From: an uncultured Actinomyces sp.
GTDB lineage: Bacteria > Actinomycetota > Actinomycetes > Actinomycetales > Actinomycetaceae
Assembly: GCA_902373545.1 (NCBI GenBank)
Contig: CABKMZ010000002.1
Location: forward strand, 4,874 to 68,873
Reading direction: 5' to 3'
DNA length: 64,000 nt
Position 1 is the first letter of the stretch. Every line of letters begins with the position of its first letter. The translations under genes and the position numbers were made by a program. Of this stretch, positions 1 through 9,081 are shown one piece after another. The notes under the pieces are model-generated. The model made no database searches, was not told the origin of the DNA, and was given only the letters and a program-made list of their open reading frames with translations.

Positions 1-756
1 TTTGCACGAAACACCGTTGATGATTGTGACGTGGAAAAGTGTTCCAATAGTGTTAGGCTGTGCCCCTAACTCTTCTGTAACAGGTTCGACTTTCACTATT
101 TTTGTTACTTTTGATTCATTTCCATACGCCCAGCCGCTGGAATAGAGTCCATTGATCGCCTCGATTTGTCCATCCGCGAATGGGACCCCCTCAGCGGACA
201 AGCTGGATAAGGATTGTGTGTCTCCGGTATTCCATGCGTAGGAAAGAGTTGCAATATAGTGTTCCGCTGCTGCTTCTGCTCCGCGTTCGGTGTTTTCTTT
301 GGCTTCGTCGGGTAGTTCTGGTTTGGTGTAGGTCGAGGCGGCGTGCTCGGCAGGACGCACGAGAACTCCGTCGGGTCCGATTTCGTAGCCGCCTGACATG
401 GCAGGTTCGCTCGATGCGGACGGCGAAGGCCGAGCAGCGGGGGTAGTCGTCGCCGCAACGGTGGGCTTTTCACCCCAGGCGTGCCACCAGCCGTAAGCAA
501 CACCGTTGATGTACAGGGAGTAGGATCCGCCAATGAACAAGAACACGACGGCGACGCGGATCCCCCAGTCCACGGCGTCGGCGTCCATCCACGCCCGAAA
601 ACGAGCCTTGGCTCCCTTGGGCCGGTTGCGCTTCACATCAGCCCGATAATCAGCCCATCTCTCGCGCAGCGTGTACCTGCGTGGGGCGGACTCGCGGCGG
701 AACTGCTCCTCGTCCTCCTCGGTCACGGGACGTTCAGATAGGGGTGGGACCATCAT
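1..756 (-). CDS. DUF6318-like membrane-anchored protein, 3' end outside window
   Basis: The reading frame is open from the start at 756 to the window edge (252 codons), so the C-terminus is missing. A purine-rich AGGAGAGG lies about 10 nt upstream of two adjacent ATGs (756 and 753). The protein has a charged cytoplasmic N-terminus, one membrane segment near residues 58-75, a Pro/Ala/Ser/Thr-rich linker, then a segment containing YTKPELPDEAKENTERGAEA and AWNTGD. That segment matches what I remember of the DUF6318 family, usually found in actinobacterial lipoproteins and anchored proteins of unknown role. Here the anchor is a transmembrane helix, not a lipobox. The family assignment is from memory and not searched; the function is unknown. 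The 266 bp between this gene and the next shows no gene. Confidence 0.7.
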   Translation of the reverse strand, partial: MMVPPLSERPVTEEDEEQFRRESAPRRYTLRERWADYRADVKRNRPKGAKARFRAWMDADAVDWGIRVAVVFLFIGGSYSLYINGVAYGWWHAWGEKPTVAATTTPAARPSPSASSEPAMSGGYEIGPDGVLVRPAEHAASTYTKPELPDEAKENTERGAEAAAEHYIATLSYAWNTGDTQSLSSLSAEGVPFADGQIEAINGLYSSGWAYGNESKVTKIVKVEPVTEELGAQPNTIGTLFHVTIINGVSCK

Positions 757-1022
757 GATGCATACACCTCTCCTGTGAGGTCTCCTCCTGGGCGCTTCCG
801 ACGCTGGAAGCACTTCCTATTCCCGTCAGATTACGCGCAGAACCGACACGAAACACCAAGAATATGCAGTAAGCACCACGGCACGTTCTCCCACTCAACC
901 CGCACAAACGTGCACCAGGCAGACCAACCCCGCCCCGACCTCGTCAAACAACAAACGCACACGCACTGGCGACCAACGGACCCACCGTCAAGGCCGACCA
1001 CCAAACGGACACAAGCCCCCGC

Positions 1023-3950
1023 TCAGAGCAGCTTGTCCAGCGCCTCCCGGATGAGGCGCTCCTCCCCCGACCCGTTTGTCGGCAGGCGCAAGACTGGGAG
1101 CCCATAGGCGGCCATGATCGAATCCTTGAGGGCGTCGCGCTTGCGCTGAGTATCACTGGCACCGTGGTACTGCCAGCCGTCGACCTCGATGGCGAGGACA
1201 AGGCGACCGGTCACCCGCGAATACACGCCGAAATCAAGCGCACTATCCGTGAACGTGAAGGCACGCTGTTCCTCGCTGAGTCGGCGCGTATTCGGCAGCG
1301 CATCTTTAAGGAACACCTCGATCTGATAACCAAAGCGCGAATAGGCCGGTTCCGCAAGAATCTCGCGCAAACACTGGTCTGCGACATTCTCTGCAGGAGA
1401 GCGCCGACGATCGGCCCATTTAGCGCGCGAATAGCGCTCCAACGACTCACTGTAAGCGCTGTACAGGACATCAAAGATTGACACAATGTCCGATTGGATG
1501 ACAGAACTAGGATCGCACATCTCAATGTATTCAAGCAACGCCGAGATATTTCGACTGAAGCGCACACCACCGTGCGCTGTCACGACGATAAAACGGTCCT
1601 TCGCGCGCGAAACAATCACATTCGTCATGGAATCGGCATCGTAGAACTCGCGTGCAGCTGACCGTTCACCGGCATTGAGAACCGTCGACAAGATGACCGT
1701 TCCCGCGCCTCGCCCCTGGAATTTGTGCGCGGTTTCCGCCAGCCAACGCGAGTACTGCCTGTCGCCTTGCTCAGCACGAATTCGCTGACCCAGGTTCGTT
1801 GCCTGCGCTCGGAACGGAGTGACGATGCCCAGGACAAAGTCGCCAGATGCGTCCTTCTCCTTCGCGCCTATTCCCTCTCGGATGACCTGCATTTCCTCGA
1901 GCTTCGCAATGATCTCAATCTCCCGCTGTGAGAAGAACCCACCGCCGCGCGCTGGTCGCCGCGCGTGATTGCCGGGGGCCGCGTACACGATTTCAAGCGG
2001 ATCGGGGGCGTCTTCTGCGGGGACGCGCATCGGAATGAGCTGGCCGTCGTAATACATGCGATTGCAGAACTCGATGATCGCGGGGTGGCAGCGGTAGTGC
2101 TCTTTCAGCAAGGTGCTGGGCACCTGCGCGGCCTCGGCCATCATTTTCACGGAGTCGAGCAGCGACACCTTGCGTACGTCGAATCGTTCCTCGGCAGGCG
2201 CCTGCTTACTCTCGTCCCACCCCTGGAAGATCGGCCCGAGCTGCTTGGCGTCCCCGACAATGACGGCGTTACGCGCCTTGCTCAGCGCAGCCATGCCCTG
2301 CGGGAGCAGAACCTGCGAGGCTTCGTCGATGATGACCCAGTCCAGCATCACGTCCTGGGCCAGGTTGTTACGAATCGAGAAACAAGTGGACGCCACAACA
2401 GGGTAGGTGCGCAGCAGGATGTCCGTCTGTTGGTTGAGCCGCTCACGGGGGCTGAGGCGACTCGGGCGCTCGCGCTCGAATCGCTCCAGGAGAGCGACGT
2501 CCAGCGCCTCGCGGGATCGCTGACGGTACGCGGCACTCTCCTCGACGAGGCCTCGGCGGGCTAACCGGGCCTCCGCGTCCTCGATGCGTTGGGTCAGTTC
2601 GCGTTCACGAGCCTCGTAGAAGGCGAATTGGAGCGCCGACTGCACGTCCGTGTCCGCCAGGTCAATACCTTTCAGGGAGCCATAAGTGAAATAACGGCGC
2701 ACCCGCTCGACGATGCCCCGCGGACCGCGCCCAGGCCTCGGCGCACAACGCGCAAGGGCAAGCAAGTGAGCGATAGTTTCTGAGCCCCGCCGAAGGACGG
2801 GCATGGTCGAAATATCGGGAACCAGTCGCCGACTCTCTCGCACCTTTTCCTCGAAGAGGCGGCGCTCTCGGCGCGTCGCAGTCAGGCGCGCGCGATACTC
2901 CGGAACATCGCGCGCATCCTCCCACAGGCCCACCAGGCGTTCCTCCGCAGCCCGCAGCTCAGCGTCGTCGATGTCGGTTGGCGCACCCGACGAACCGTCG
3001 GACGCATGGCGAGCCCAGGCCTCGCGCTTCTGTTCAAGGATTCCCTCACGCTGATGGAATTCCTTGACGCGTTCGACGCTCCCGACCGTTGCAACCAGGA
3101 AGCCGTAGCCTTCCTCCGTCAGCTTGTCGACCACGTTATCCACTGCGGAGTTGGCGCCTGCGACGACGCCCACCGACTTGCCCTGGGCGATAAGAGAAGC
3201 GATCAGGTTGAGGATCGTCTGCGTCTTGCCAGTACCGGGCGGGCCGTCGATAATCGAGATCTGATGCGTGAGCGCGGCCCGGATCGCGTTGCGTTGATCA
3301 ATGTTGGAATGGAAGGGCATGATGAGCCGGTCGCTCGCGCCCGTCTTCGCGGAGGAGACGCCCGCAAGGAAAGCCTCCAGGGCGGAGCCTTTCGGGGCGC
3401 TCGGGAGCCACTCCCACACGTTCGCAAGAATAGCGTCGGGCAGCATGTGGTCCGCACCGACCCACTTGGGATAGCGCCCGCTCGTGTCCAATGTTGCCCC
3501 GGCCCGTCGAGCCTGCGCGCGGACTTCCGTGCGGACATAGTCGAGAGTGGAGGCGTTGTGCCGGTCCTGCGCGGTCGCATACGTCACTCTAACCTCGTCG
3601 CTCCCACCTCTCCGAAGCGCGAGCTTACCGTCGGGTTTCCGATAGGCCACCGTGTAGCGGGGATTACGCGGGTGGCCCGCGCGGCGAAGCGTCCAGATGA
3701 TCTCGACGGTTTTCCAACGCTGCCCGTTCACACGAACCTCGTCGAGGGCGTCGATCTCTCGGCGCTCGACCTGGTCGTAGATGCGCACACGATCCTCACC
3801 GTACGGATACTGTTTGCCGTTGGTGTAGGTGACGACGACGCGATTCCCGTCGCGGCACGCCTTGGCGACCTTCCAGGTGTGATCCTGCCAGCTCTGCGAG
3901 TCCCTGTCGCGAATCAGGACGTGCATCGTGCGCGGATCGACGGCTTCCAT
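1023..3950 (-). CDS. SF1 (Upf1/Dna2-like) helicase with C-terminal nuclease-like domain
   Basis: This 975-residue protein has a Walker A motif GPPGTGKT at about residues 236-243 and a DEAS Walker B motif near residue 540, followed by GDAKQLGPIF and an RCHP motif, as in AAA_11/AAA_12 helicases of superfamily I. The last 150 residues form a separate module with FTDSALDFGV and LVLAIEVDGWQYHGA, which resembles the DUF2726/DUF559 restriction-endonuclease-like fold with a probable catalytic D-x(n)-E-x-D pattern. The first 220 residues are unassigned. Such helicase-nuclease fusions are often found in defence islands, and this one is the outermost intact gene of the island here. It is transcribed divergently from rmuC. 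An anti-phage role is inferred from architecture and position only; a repair role is possible. Confidence 0.85.
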   Translation of the reverse strand: MEAVDPRTMHVLIRDRDSQSWQDHTWKVAKACRDGNRVVVTYTNGKQYPYGEDRVRIYDQVERREIDALDEVRVNGQRWKTVEIIWTLRRAGHPRNPRYTVAYRKPDGKLALRRGGSDEVRVTYATAQDRHNASTLDYVRTEVRAQARRAGATLDTSGRYPKWVGADHMLPDAILANVWEWLPSAPKGSALEAFLAGVSSAKTGASDRLIMPFHSNIDQRNAIRAALTHQISIIDGPPGTGKTQTILNLIASLIAQGKSVGVVAGANSAVDNVVDKLTEEGYGFLVATVGSVERVKEFHQREGILEQKREAWARHASDGSSGAPTDIDDAELRAAEERLVGLWEDARDVPEYRARLTATRRERRLFEEKVRESRRLVPDISTMPVLRRGSETIAHLLALARCAPRPGRGPRGIVERVRRYFTYGSLKGIDLADTDVQSALQFAFYEARERELTQRIEDAEARLARRGLVEESAAYRQRSREALDVALLERFERERPSRLSPRERLNQQTDILLRTYPVVASTCFSIRNNLAQDVMLDWVIIDEASQVLLPQGMAALSKARNAVIVGDAKQLGPIFQGWDESKQAPAEERFDVRKVSLLDSVKMMAEAAQVPSTLLKEHYRCHPAIIEFCNRMYYDGQLIPMRVPAEDAPDPLEIVYAAPGNHARRPARGGGFFSQREIEIIAKLEEMQVIREGIGAKEKDASGDFVLGIVTPFRAQATNLGQRIRAEQGDRQYSRWLAETAHKFQGRGAGTVILSTVLNAGERSAAREFYDADSMTNVIVSRAKDRFIVVTAHGGVRFSRNISALLEYIEMCDPSSVIQSDIVSIFDVLYSAYSESLERYSRAKWADRRRSPAENVADQCLREILAEPAYSRFGYQIEVFLKDALPNTRRLSEEQRAFTFTDSALDFGVYSRVTGRLVLAIEVDGWQYHGASDTQRKRDALKDSIMAAYGLPVLRLPTNGSGEERLIREALDKLL

Positions 3951-4071
3951 ACCCCTCCCCCGTGAGTCTTACACCCAGGATAGGCGACTGACCGTGGCCA
4001 TGGTTGGTTGCTGGATACCTGCGGACCGCCCGCTGGACGCAGATGTGTACGCCCCCTCGTATCGTGCGGGC

Positions 4072-5274
4072 ATGGGTATCTCTCTTGTTTTTCTCCTTGT
4101 TGGCTTGGTTGTGGGCGCTGCGCTCGGGTACGTGGGGGCGGTGGCGCGCCGCGCCTCGCAGCCGGGCGAGGACGTGGGCGCGTTGCGTGCGGAGGCCGCC
4201 CGGTGGCAGGCCCGCGCCGAGGAGCTGTCGCATCGCGTCGAGTCGGCCGAGGCCCGCTCGGCCGGCGATGCGTCCGTGTTGCAGGCGCTCGCCCCGGTTC
4301 GCGTGCAGCTGGAGCAGATGACGGCGCGCGTCGACCAGATGGAGGCCACGCGCGCGCGCCAGCACGGCGCCCTCGCGGAGCAGCTGCGCGAGACCGCTCA
4401 GCGCGAGGCCGAGCTGGCCCGCACCACCGCCTCCCTGGAGGGGGCGCTGCGGTCGCGCAGCGCGCGCGGCACGTGGGGCGAGGTTGAGCTCGCCCGAATC
4501 CTGGAGGCCTCGGGGATGCTGCCACACGTCGACTTCGCGGAACAACGCTCGATTGGTGCGCTCACTCAGGGACGAGGCCTGGGCGCAGAACGTGCATCGT
4601 CTGACCGTGGGCGACCCGACGTGACGATTCACCTGCCCGGGCAGGGCTTCCTTGCTCTCGATGCGAAGGCTCCGATGGACGCGTACCTGCGCGCGTGCGA
4701 CATCGAAGAGGGCGGCGAGATGGCGGAGGCTCGGCGACGTTCCGAGCTGGTGGCGCACGCGAAGGCCCTGCGCTCTCACGTGGATGCGTTGGCCTCGCGC
4801 GACTACGCGCGTTTGCTCGGTTCTTCCCCCGAGCTGGTCATCCTGTTCGTCCCTTCCGAGGCGGCGCTGTCGGCGGCACTGCGCGCGGATGCGGCGCTTT
4901 TGGACGACGCGATGGCTCGCGGCGTAGCGCTCTGCTCCCCTGTCACGCTGCTAGCGGTGGCCCGCACGTGCGCCAGCGCCTGGTCTCGTACGACCATCAA
5001 CGAGCAGGCCGACGACATCATTGCGCTGGGCCGTGACCTGTACGAACGCCTCGGAGTCGTCGCCGGCCACATCGAAAACCTGGGCAAGAGCCTGGCCAAG
5101 AGCGTCGACTACTACAACAAGGCGGTCTCCTCGATGGAAAACCGCCTCCTGTCCCGCGCGCGTTCCGTCACCGCTCTGGAGTCGGCCTCGAAGAAGCCCA
5201 TGAAGGCCCCCGACATCGATCCGGACGCCGCCCAGGTCCGTTCCTTCACGAAGCCGGAGCTGACGGACCAGTAA
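4072..5274 (+). CDS. rmuC: DNA recombination protein RmuC
   Basis: The protein is about 400 residues. It has an N-terminal membrane helix (residues 3-24), a long Ala/Arg/Glu-rich coiled coil to about residue 125, then the RmuC domain starting at GTWGEVELARILE near residue 132. The core shows FLALDAKAPMDAY, corresponding to the D-x-K of the nuclease-like fold, and ends in the usual IENLGKSLAKSVDYYNKAVSSMENR region. RmuC is thought to limit DNA rearrangement at inverted repeats. The start at 4072 is chosen because the membrane helix begins there; an open frame extends 48 codons upstream but lacks family similarity. It is divergent from the helicase gene and convergent with the zinc-ribbon nuclease gene. 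Confidence 0.93.
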   Translation: MGISLVFLLVGLVVGAALGYVGAVARRASQPGEDVGALRAEAARWQARAEELSHRVESAEARSAGDASVLQALAPVRVQLEQMTARVDQMEATRARQHGALAEQLRETAQREAELARTTASLEGALRSRSARGTWGEVELARILEASGMLPHVDFAEQRSIGALTQGRGLGAERASSDRGRPDVTIHLPGQGFLALDAKAPMDAYLRACDIEEGGEMAEARRRSELVAHAKALRSHVDALASRDYARLLGSSPELVILFVPSEAALSAALRADAALLDDAMARGVALCSPVTLLAVARTCASAWSRTTINEQADDIIALGRDLYERLGVVAGHIENLGKSLAKSVDYYNKAVSSMENRLLSRARSVTALESASKKPMKAPDIDPDAAQVRSFTKPELTDQ

Positions 5275-5403
5275 GCGACTGGGTGATGCCGCCAAGAAAG
5301 CACACATGAATGAGGCACAACTGGGTAGATGTCATCCACTACCTTGACTATGCTCGCCGTTAAGCTGCTACCCCACCCAACTATGAAGAGCCGGTGATCT
5401 CGC

Positions 5404-7164
5404 TCAAGAAGTGATCGTCTCAGCAATAACTGCGACATCGTGTACAGGGTCTTGGGCGCCGGGGTATACGGTGATCTCCCGGTAGTTCGGGTGTGCGATG
5501 TTCAGCGAAGGGAGTGGGACTTCACGGAGTCGAACAACAATGAACCCGTATGCCAGGAGATCTAAGCTCTTGACGCGATCAACGTCCGCCTTGGCCCGAT
5601 GCCAGTACGAGCCGTCATATTCAATGGCGAGCTGTTTCCCAGATGGAAGATCCACGCAAATATCAACAGTCCAGGAAGAGTGAGCCTGGAACTTTGCAGA
5701 ATGAATGCGGGAACCAGATTTCGCGTTTCCCCAGTGCGCAAGGGCTGCCGAATGGTACTCGGTCTCGATCCGTGATTTTCCTGTTTCGATGCACTCCGGG
5801 CATTGTGACCCATTGACTCGCGCTGCTGGCATAGCCCGCCACCTGTGAGCCGGATCGTTTTTGCACACCCACAGGGGCGGCTCAGCTAGCTGAGCGGTGT
5901 TCGGACGGATTTCCCACGGCGAGAGCGGATTATCCGGCGACCATTCATCGGCGACCTCTGGATAATGATATGCCAGCGAATCAAGGATAGTATGGCACAC
6001 AGGGCAGCGATACCGCTCATATTTATCGCGTTCTCGGGGAGTGGCTTGGAACTCATGTCCGCAGACAGGGTCTCGCCACCAGACAACGCGACGAGACTCG
6101 GGAGAAACGTCTGCAAGGCGCAAATTGCCATTCTTGGTGGGATGCCACTGACTGCCGATCTCTGGTGTCAACCTGCTCGCGGAGGGATCAGCTGCCGCAG
6201 CATCCGCATTAGTTTTTCTGGTCTTAATTGCCTTGCAAGCAGAACAGCCCCCAAACAGAAAGCTGAGAGGTTGGCGCGTGTTTCGGTGACCAGCAGGACA
6301 CCGGAATCTATAACCCGAACCCCAGTGGTTCTCGTCGACTCGAACACTCTCAGGAGGGAGGTCGTCGTCCCAAGCGGCCAGCAGCTCAGGTACATCAGCG
6401 ATAGTTTTACCTGCAAAAGAAGCTCTTTTCTCTTCCCAGGCGACCCGTCGAATCTCCTGACACTCAGGGCAGAAGAAATAGTCGTTCGTGACATCTAGGA
6501 TGCGAGCCTTGAACGAATGCCCTTCAGGGCAGGTCCACCATGCTTCTCGGCGCGCTTTTAATGTAGCTGTGTCCCAGAGGGATTCTGGATTGCGGCCGTG
6601 ATCCCACCATTCGACAGCTCGGTTGCTGGAGTTCTTGAGCAGGTTAGCGCCTCGGGCCTTCTTCGTTCCTGCAGTTGCGGACTTCGGGTTCCGTCGACAG
6701 GGACAACCCCAACCAATATCCCCATTGCGTTGCGCCTCGATCCTGCCGCAGAAATTGCAGCGCGTGGCGTGAGGATCATCCTCCAAGCTGGGATTCGTCA
6801 GTGGCCCCAGATATGTGTAGCCATGAGCCTCAGCGTTCTTCTTGACGGAAGATATCTCCACGGGCTGATCGGAACAGCCCGACATGGCGCGGGCTCCCTT
6901 CGCCCACGCACGCCAGTAACAAGCTCGGCAAACAAGGTCACCAGCTTGCAACCGGTCAAGAACATATTCGAAGCGGTAGTGCCCCTCAAAGCCGCAACGC
7001 AAACACCGAGTCAGCAAGTAGGCAGATGCCTTGGTGAATTCTTCAAGCAAGCTAAGGCCACCCTGAGAGTAAAGCTGATGGAGGTGATCGAGACACCACG
7101 TCGGCCGCGTGCGAGTAGTAAACGCTCCGGGTTGGCCGCACCCTTCCACACAGCAAATCTTCAC
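5404..7164 (-). CDS. Multi zinc-ribbon (DUF4379-like) protein with Vsr-like nuclease tail
   Basis: This 586-residue protein starts at GTG. It contains a series of about six treble-clef/zinc-ribbon units, visible as paired CxxC knuckles such as CLRCGFEGHY...CRAC, CNFCGR...CPC, CPEGHSF...CPEC, CPAGHRN...CSAC and CPVC, typical of DUF4379. The C-terminal part has WTVDICVDLPSG, LAIEYDGSYWH and GFIVVRLRE, the core of a Vsr/DUF559-type restriction-endonuclease fold. Zinc ribbons probably bind DNA and the tail would cut it. Base composition is clearly lower in GC than the flanking genes, which suggests transfer. The gene lies directly behind a truncated hsdM and seems to have replaced the rest of a type I system. 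The domain calls come from motif patterns; a defence role is inferred. Confidence 0.75.
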   Translation of the reverse strand: MKICCVEGCGQPGAFTTRTRPTWCLDHLHQLYSQGGLSLLEEFTKASAYLLTRCLRCGFEGHYRFEYVLDRLQAGDLVCRACYWRAWAKGARAMSGCSDQPVEISSVKKNAEAHGYTYLGPLTNPSLEDDPHATRCNFCGRIEAQRNGDIGWGCPCRRNPKSATAGTKKARGANLLKNSSNRAVEWWDHGRNPESLWDTATLKARREAWWTCPEGHSFKARILDVTNDYFFCPECQEIRRVAWEEKRASFAGKTIADVPELLAAWDDDLPPESVRVDENHWGSGYRFRCPAGHRNTRQPLSFLFGGCSACKAIKTRKTNADAAAADPSASRLTPEIGSQWHPTKNGNLRLADVSPESRRVVWWRDPVCGHEFQATPRERDKYERYRCPVCHTILDSLAYHYPEVADEWSPDNPLSPWEIRPNTAQLAEPPLWVCKNDPAHRWRAMPAARVNGSQCPECIETGKSRIETEYHSAALAHWGNAKSGSRIHSAKFQAHSSWTVDICVDLPSGKQLAIEYDGSYWHRAKADVDRVKSLDLLAYGFIVVRLREVPLPSLNIAHPNYREITVYPGAQDPVHDVAVIAETITS

Positions 7165-7216
7165 CCTAGTACCTCATTCTCCCTAAACTGAACCAATGGC
7201 CTCCCATTTGAACCAC

Positions 7217-7921
7217 TCACGCAGCCAGCACGACTGTGCCACTATTTTGTATCCAAGTCGGGTTGAAAACTTCATAAATTGAACGCAGCACGTCCTGTCC
7301 CGCCAGCGACTCGGCGTCCGCGGCGAAAAGCACGTCAACCATCAGCTTGATCGCGTCACGCGGCGTGTAGAACGCGCCCGCGGCCTTCCCCTTCTTGTCG
7401 AAGGCCCGGTACATGACGTCCTCGAAAATGTCGCCCATCGTCGAATCCTCAACGCTCGTGGACCCCAGCGACAGCGTCGAAAAGTGCTTAACCACCTCCA
7501 GCAGGCGATTCGCCGCGCTGAGCTTGGCGACCAGCTTGGGGAACTCGAACGCGGTCCAGATGTCCGCGATGTTGTGCGAGAAACCGTTGACGTAGCTGAG
7601 CAGCGCCCTATCCACGTTGTCATCCACCGACGCGATACGCGCCAGGTTGAACGGGGAGGTGTTGAAGAAGCTCAAGCCGAAACGATTGCTGACGGCAATA
7701 TCGATCAGGTACGAGGGCATGTCGCCCTGCGCCTTGACGAACTCGATGACGTCGTCCTTCGTGTCCTCCAACAGGCACTCAAGGCGGCGCAGGACCGTGA
7801 ACGGCAGGATGTAGTCGCCGTACTCCTGGGGTTCGACGACGTTACGCAGGTACTTGTCAGCCGTGTCCCACACGATCCGGGCGGTGGTGGATGCCGCCGC
7901 GCGCGATGCCTCGTTTGCCAT
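7217..7921 (-). pseudogene. hsdM: Truncated type I restriction methyltransferase subunit HsdM
   Basis: The first 210 residues are a good HsdM N-terminus: VWDTADKYLRNVVEPQEYGDYILPFTVLRRLECLLED at the start (helical specificity-subunit contact region), then GDIFEDVMYRAFDKKGKAAGAFYTPRDAIKLMVDVLF. The frame stops just after DVLRSIY, the place where family members continue with the SAM-binding DPTAGTGG motif and the NPPF catalytic motif. Both are missing, and the last 20 residues are unrelated. No hsdS or hsdR follows; the zinc-ribbon nuclease gene begins 52 bp downstream. The product cannot be an active methyltransferase. It is a relic of a type I system removed by insertion or deletion near position 7290. 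Confidence 0.88.
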
Positions 7922-8025
7922 GACTGTCTTGCTCCCCCGCGCCTGCGACTACTGCTATTACAACGAAAAATGAGGACGTCCCGCCCGCTGGCATGGCAGC
8001 AAGAGAGCGCCCATTGAAGTCTACC

Positions 8026-9081
8026 TCACGACGCCGAAGCTGACGGGGACGTGAGCATGTCAGCGATGCCGTCCAACTGCGCGCGAATCTCCTCAAAAGG
8101 CCTGTCCAGGTCCAGCGTCGTCGCGCTGATTCGGTTGCCGCTCATGCGGTAGGTGGCGTCGGGCTGGACCTCCTCGTCGGTCGCAGCGTAGAGGAGCATG
8201 CCCGAAACCTCGGTGTCATCCCCCGCTCGCTCGAGGGCCGCCTGCTTGTTCTTCACGTACGCGAAGATCTGGTACAGGTTCCCCGACTTTACGGTCTTTT
8301 TTTCATAGTACGTTTGCATCGTGGAGGTGTAATACTTCGCGTCAATGATGAGCACGCGGCCGCGAGCGCTCAGGGTGATGTCGCTGCGCATGGCGGGCAG
8401 CCCATCCGACATGCCGTCGTCGAGCGCCCACTCAATGAAGGACGCACTGGCGCGCAGCCGCGGGTGTTCCCTGCGGTAGTACTCGAGAATGAACTTCTCG
8501 TAGAGGCGGCTCATACGCTGCTCGTCGAAAAAATCCATCATGCGCACGCTGCCGTCGCTCTGGGTTTGAAGCAGCCCTTTGACGACGAGCCAGCATACGG
8601 CCATCAGCATGCGGTAGGTGCGGTTGTTGCGGTCGTATCGCATGTTCCAGTCGACCGTGTGCAGGTCAATGTCGCGCACGTCTGCGAAGAAGACCATGAG
8701 CTTCTTCAGGCTCTTCTTGCGCGCCCGTGAGATGTCCGAGCGCACGAGCAGCGCGGCAGTCGCCTTGATGATGCGGTTCATCGTCGTGTCGACGCTGAAC
8801 TCGTCGTAGGAGCACACCAGCTGGCGGCGTAGGATCGCCTGCGACTTCACGGACTCTGTGACCTCGATTTTGCCGCGCAGGGAGGAGCGCGCCTCGGTTC
8901 GGCTCACGTACTCCTGCCCGAGGCCTCGTTTGAGTTGCAGGGACACGCCTCGCTCGAGGATGGCGGCGCACAGCTCGGCCGCGTTGTCGAAGTCCTCCGT
9001 GGCCACTGCCCGGTAGCCCTGCTCGGTGAGCGCCGAGAAGGCGTAGGCGAGCATGTGGAAGACGTTGCGGACGCGAATCAC
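8026..9081 (-). CDS. mcrC: McrBC restriction system nuclease subunit McrC
   Basis: The frame is about 350 residues from the GTG at 9081, whose GTGA overlaps the mcrB stop; an in-frame ATG at 9111 is the alternative. The protein starts IRVRNVFHMLAYAFSAL, typical of McrC-family proteins, and has the nuclease core RSDITLSARGRVLIIDAKYY near residues 230-247 (a D-x(n)-D-A-K signature of the PD-(D/E)XK fold). McrC is the cleavage partner that is activated by the McrB GTPase ring when it meets modified cytosine sites. The stop/start overlap with mcrB implies translational coupling. The tail PSASAS is low complexity. The modified base recognised cannot be read from the sequence. Confidence 0.9.
   Translation of the reverse strand: MIRVRNVFHMLAYAFSALTEQGYRAVATEDFDNAAELCAAILERGVSLQLKRGLGQEYVSRTEARSSLRGKIEVTESVKSQAILRRQLVCSYDEFSVDTTMNRIIKATAALLVRSDISRARKKSLKKLMVFFADVRDIDLHTVDWNMRYDRNNRTYRMLMAVCWLVVKGLLQTQSDGSVRMMDFFDEQRMSRLYEKFILEYYRREHPRLRASASFIEWALDDGMSDGLPAMRSDITLSARGRVLIIDAKYYTSTMQTYYEKKTVKSGNLYQIFAYVKNKQAALERAGDDTEVSGMLLYAATDEEVQPDATYRMSGNRISATTLDLDRPFEEIRAQLDGIADMLTSPSASAS

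Noticed and set aside
105-533. Pro/Arg-rich 142-residue frame at the left end
   Set aside because: The overlapping frame from 756 has the membrane helix, ribosome site and DUF6318-like motif, so this one is a shadow.
7217-7921. Working type I restriction system
   Set aside because: Only the N-terminal third of HsdM is present; SAM-binding and catalytic motifs, HsdS and HsdR are absent.
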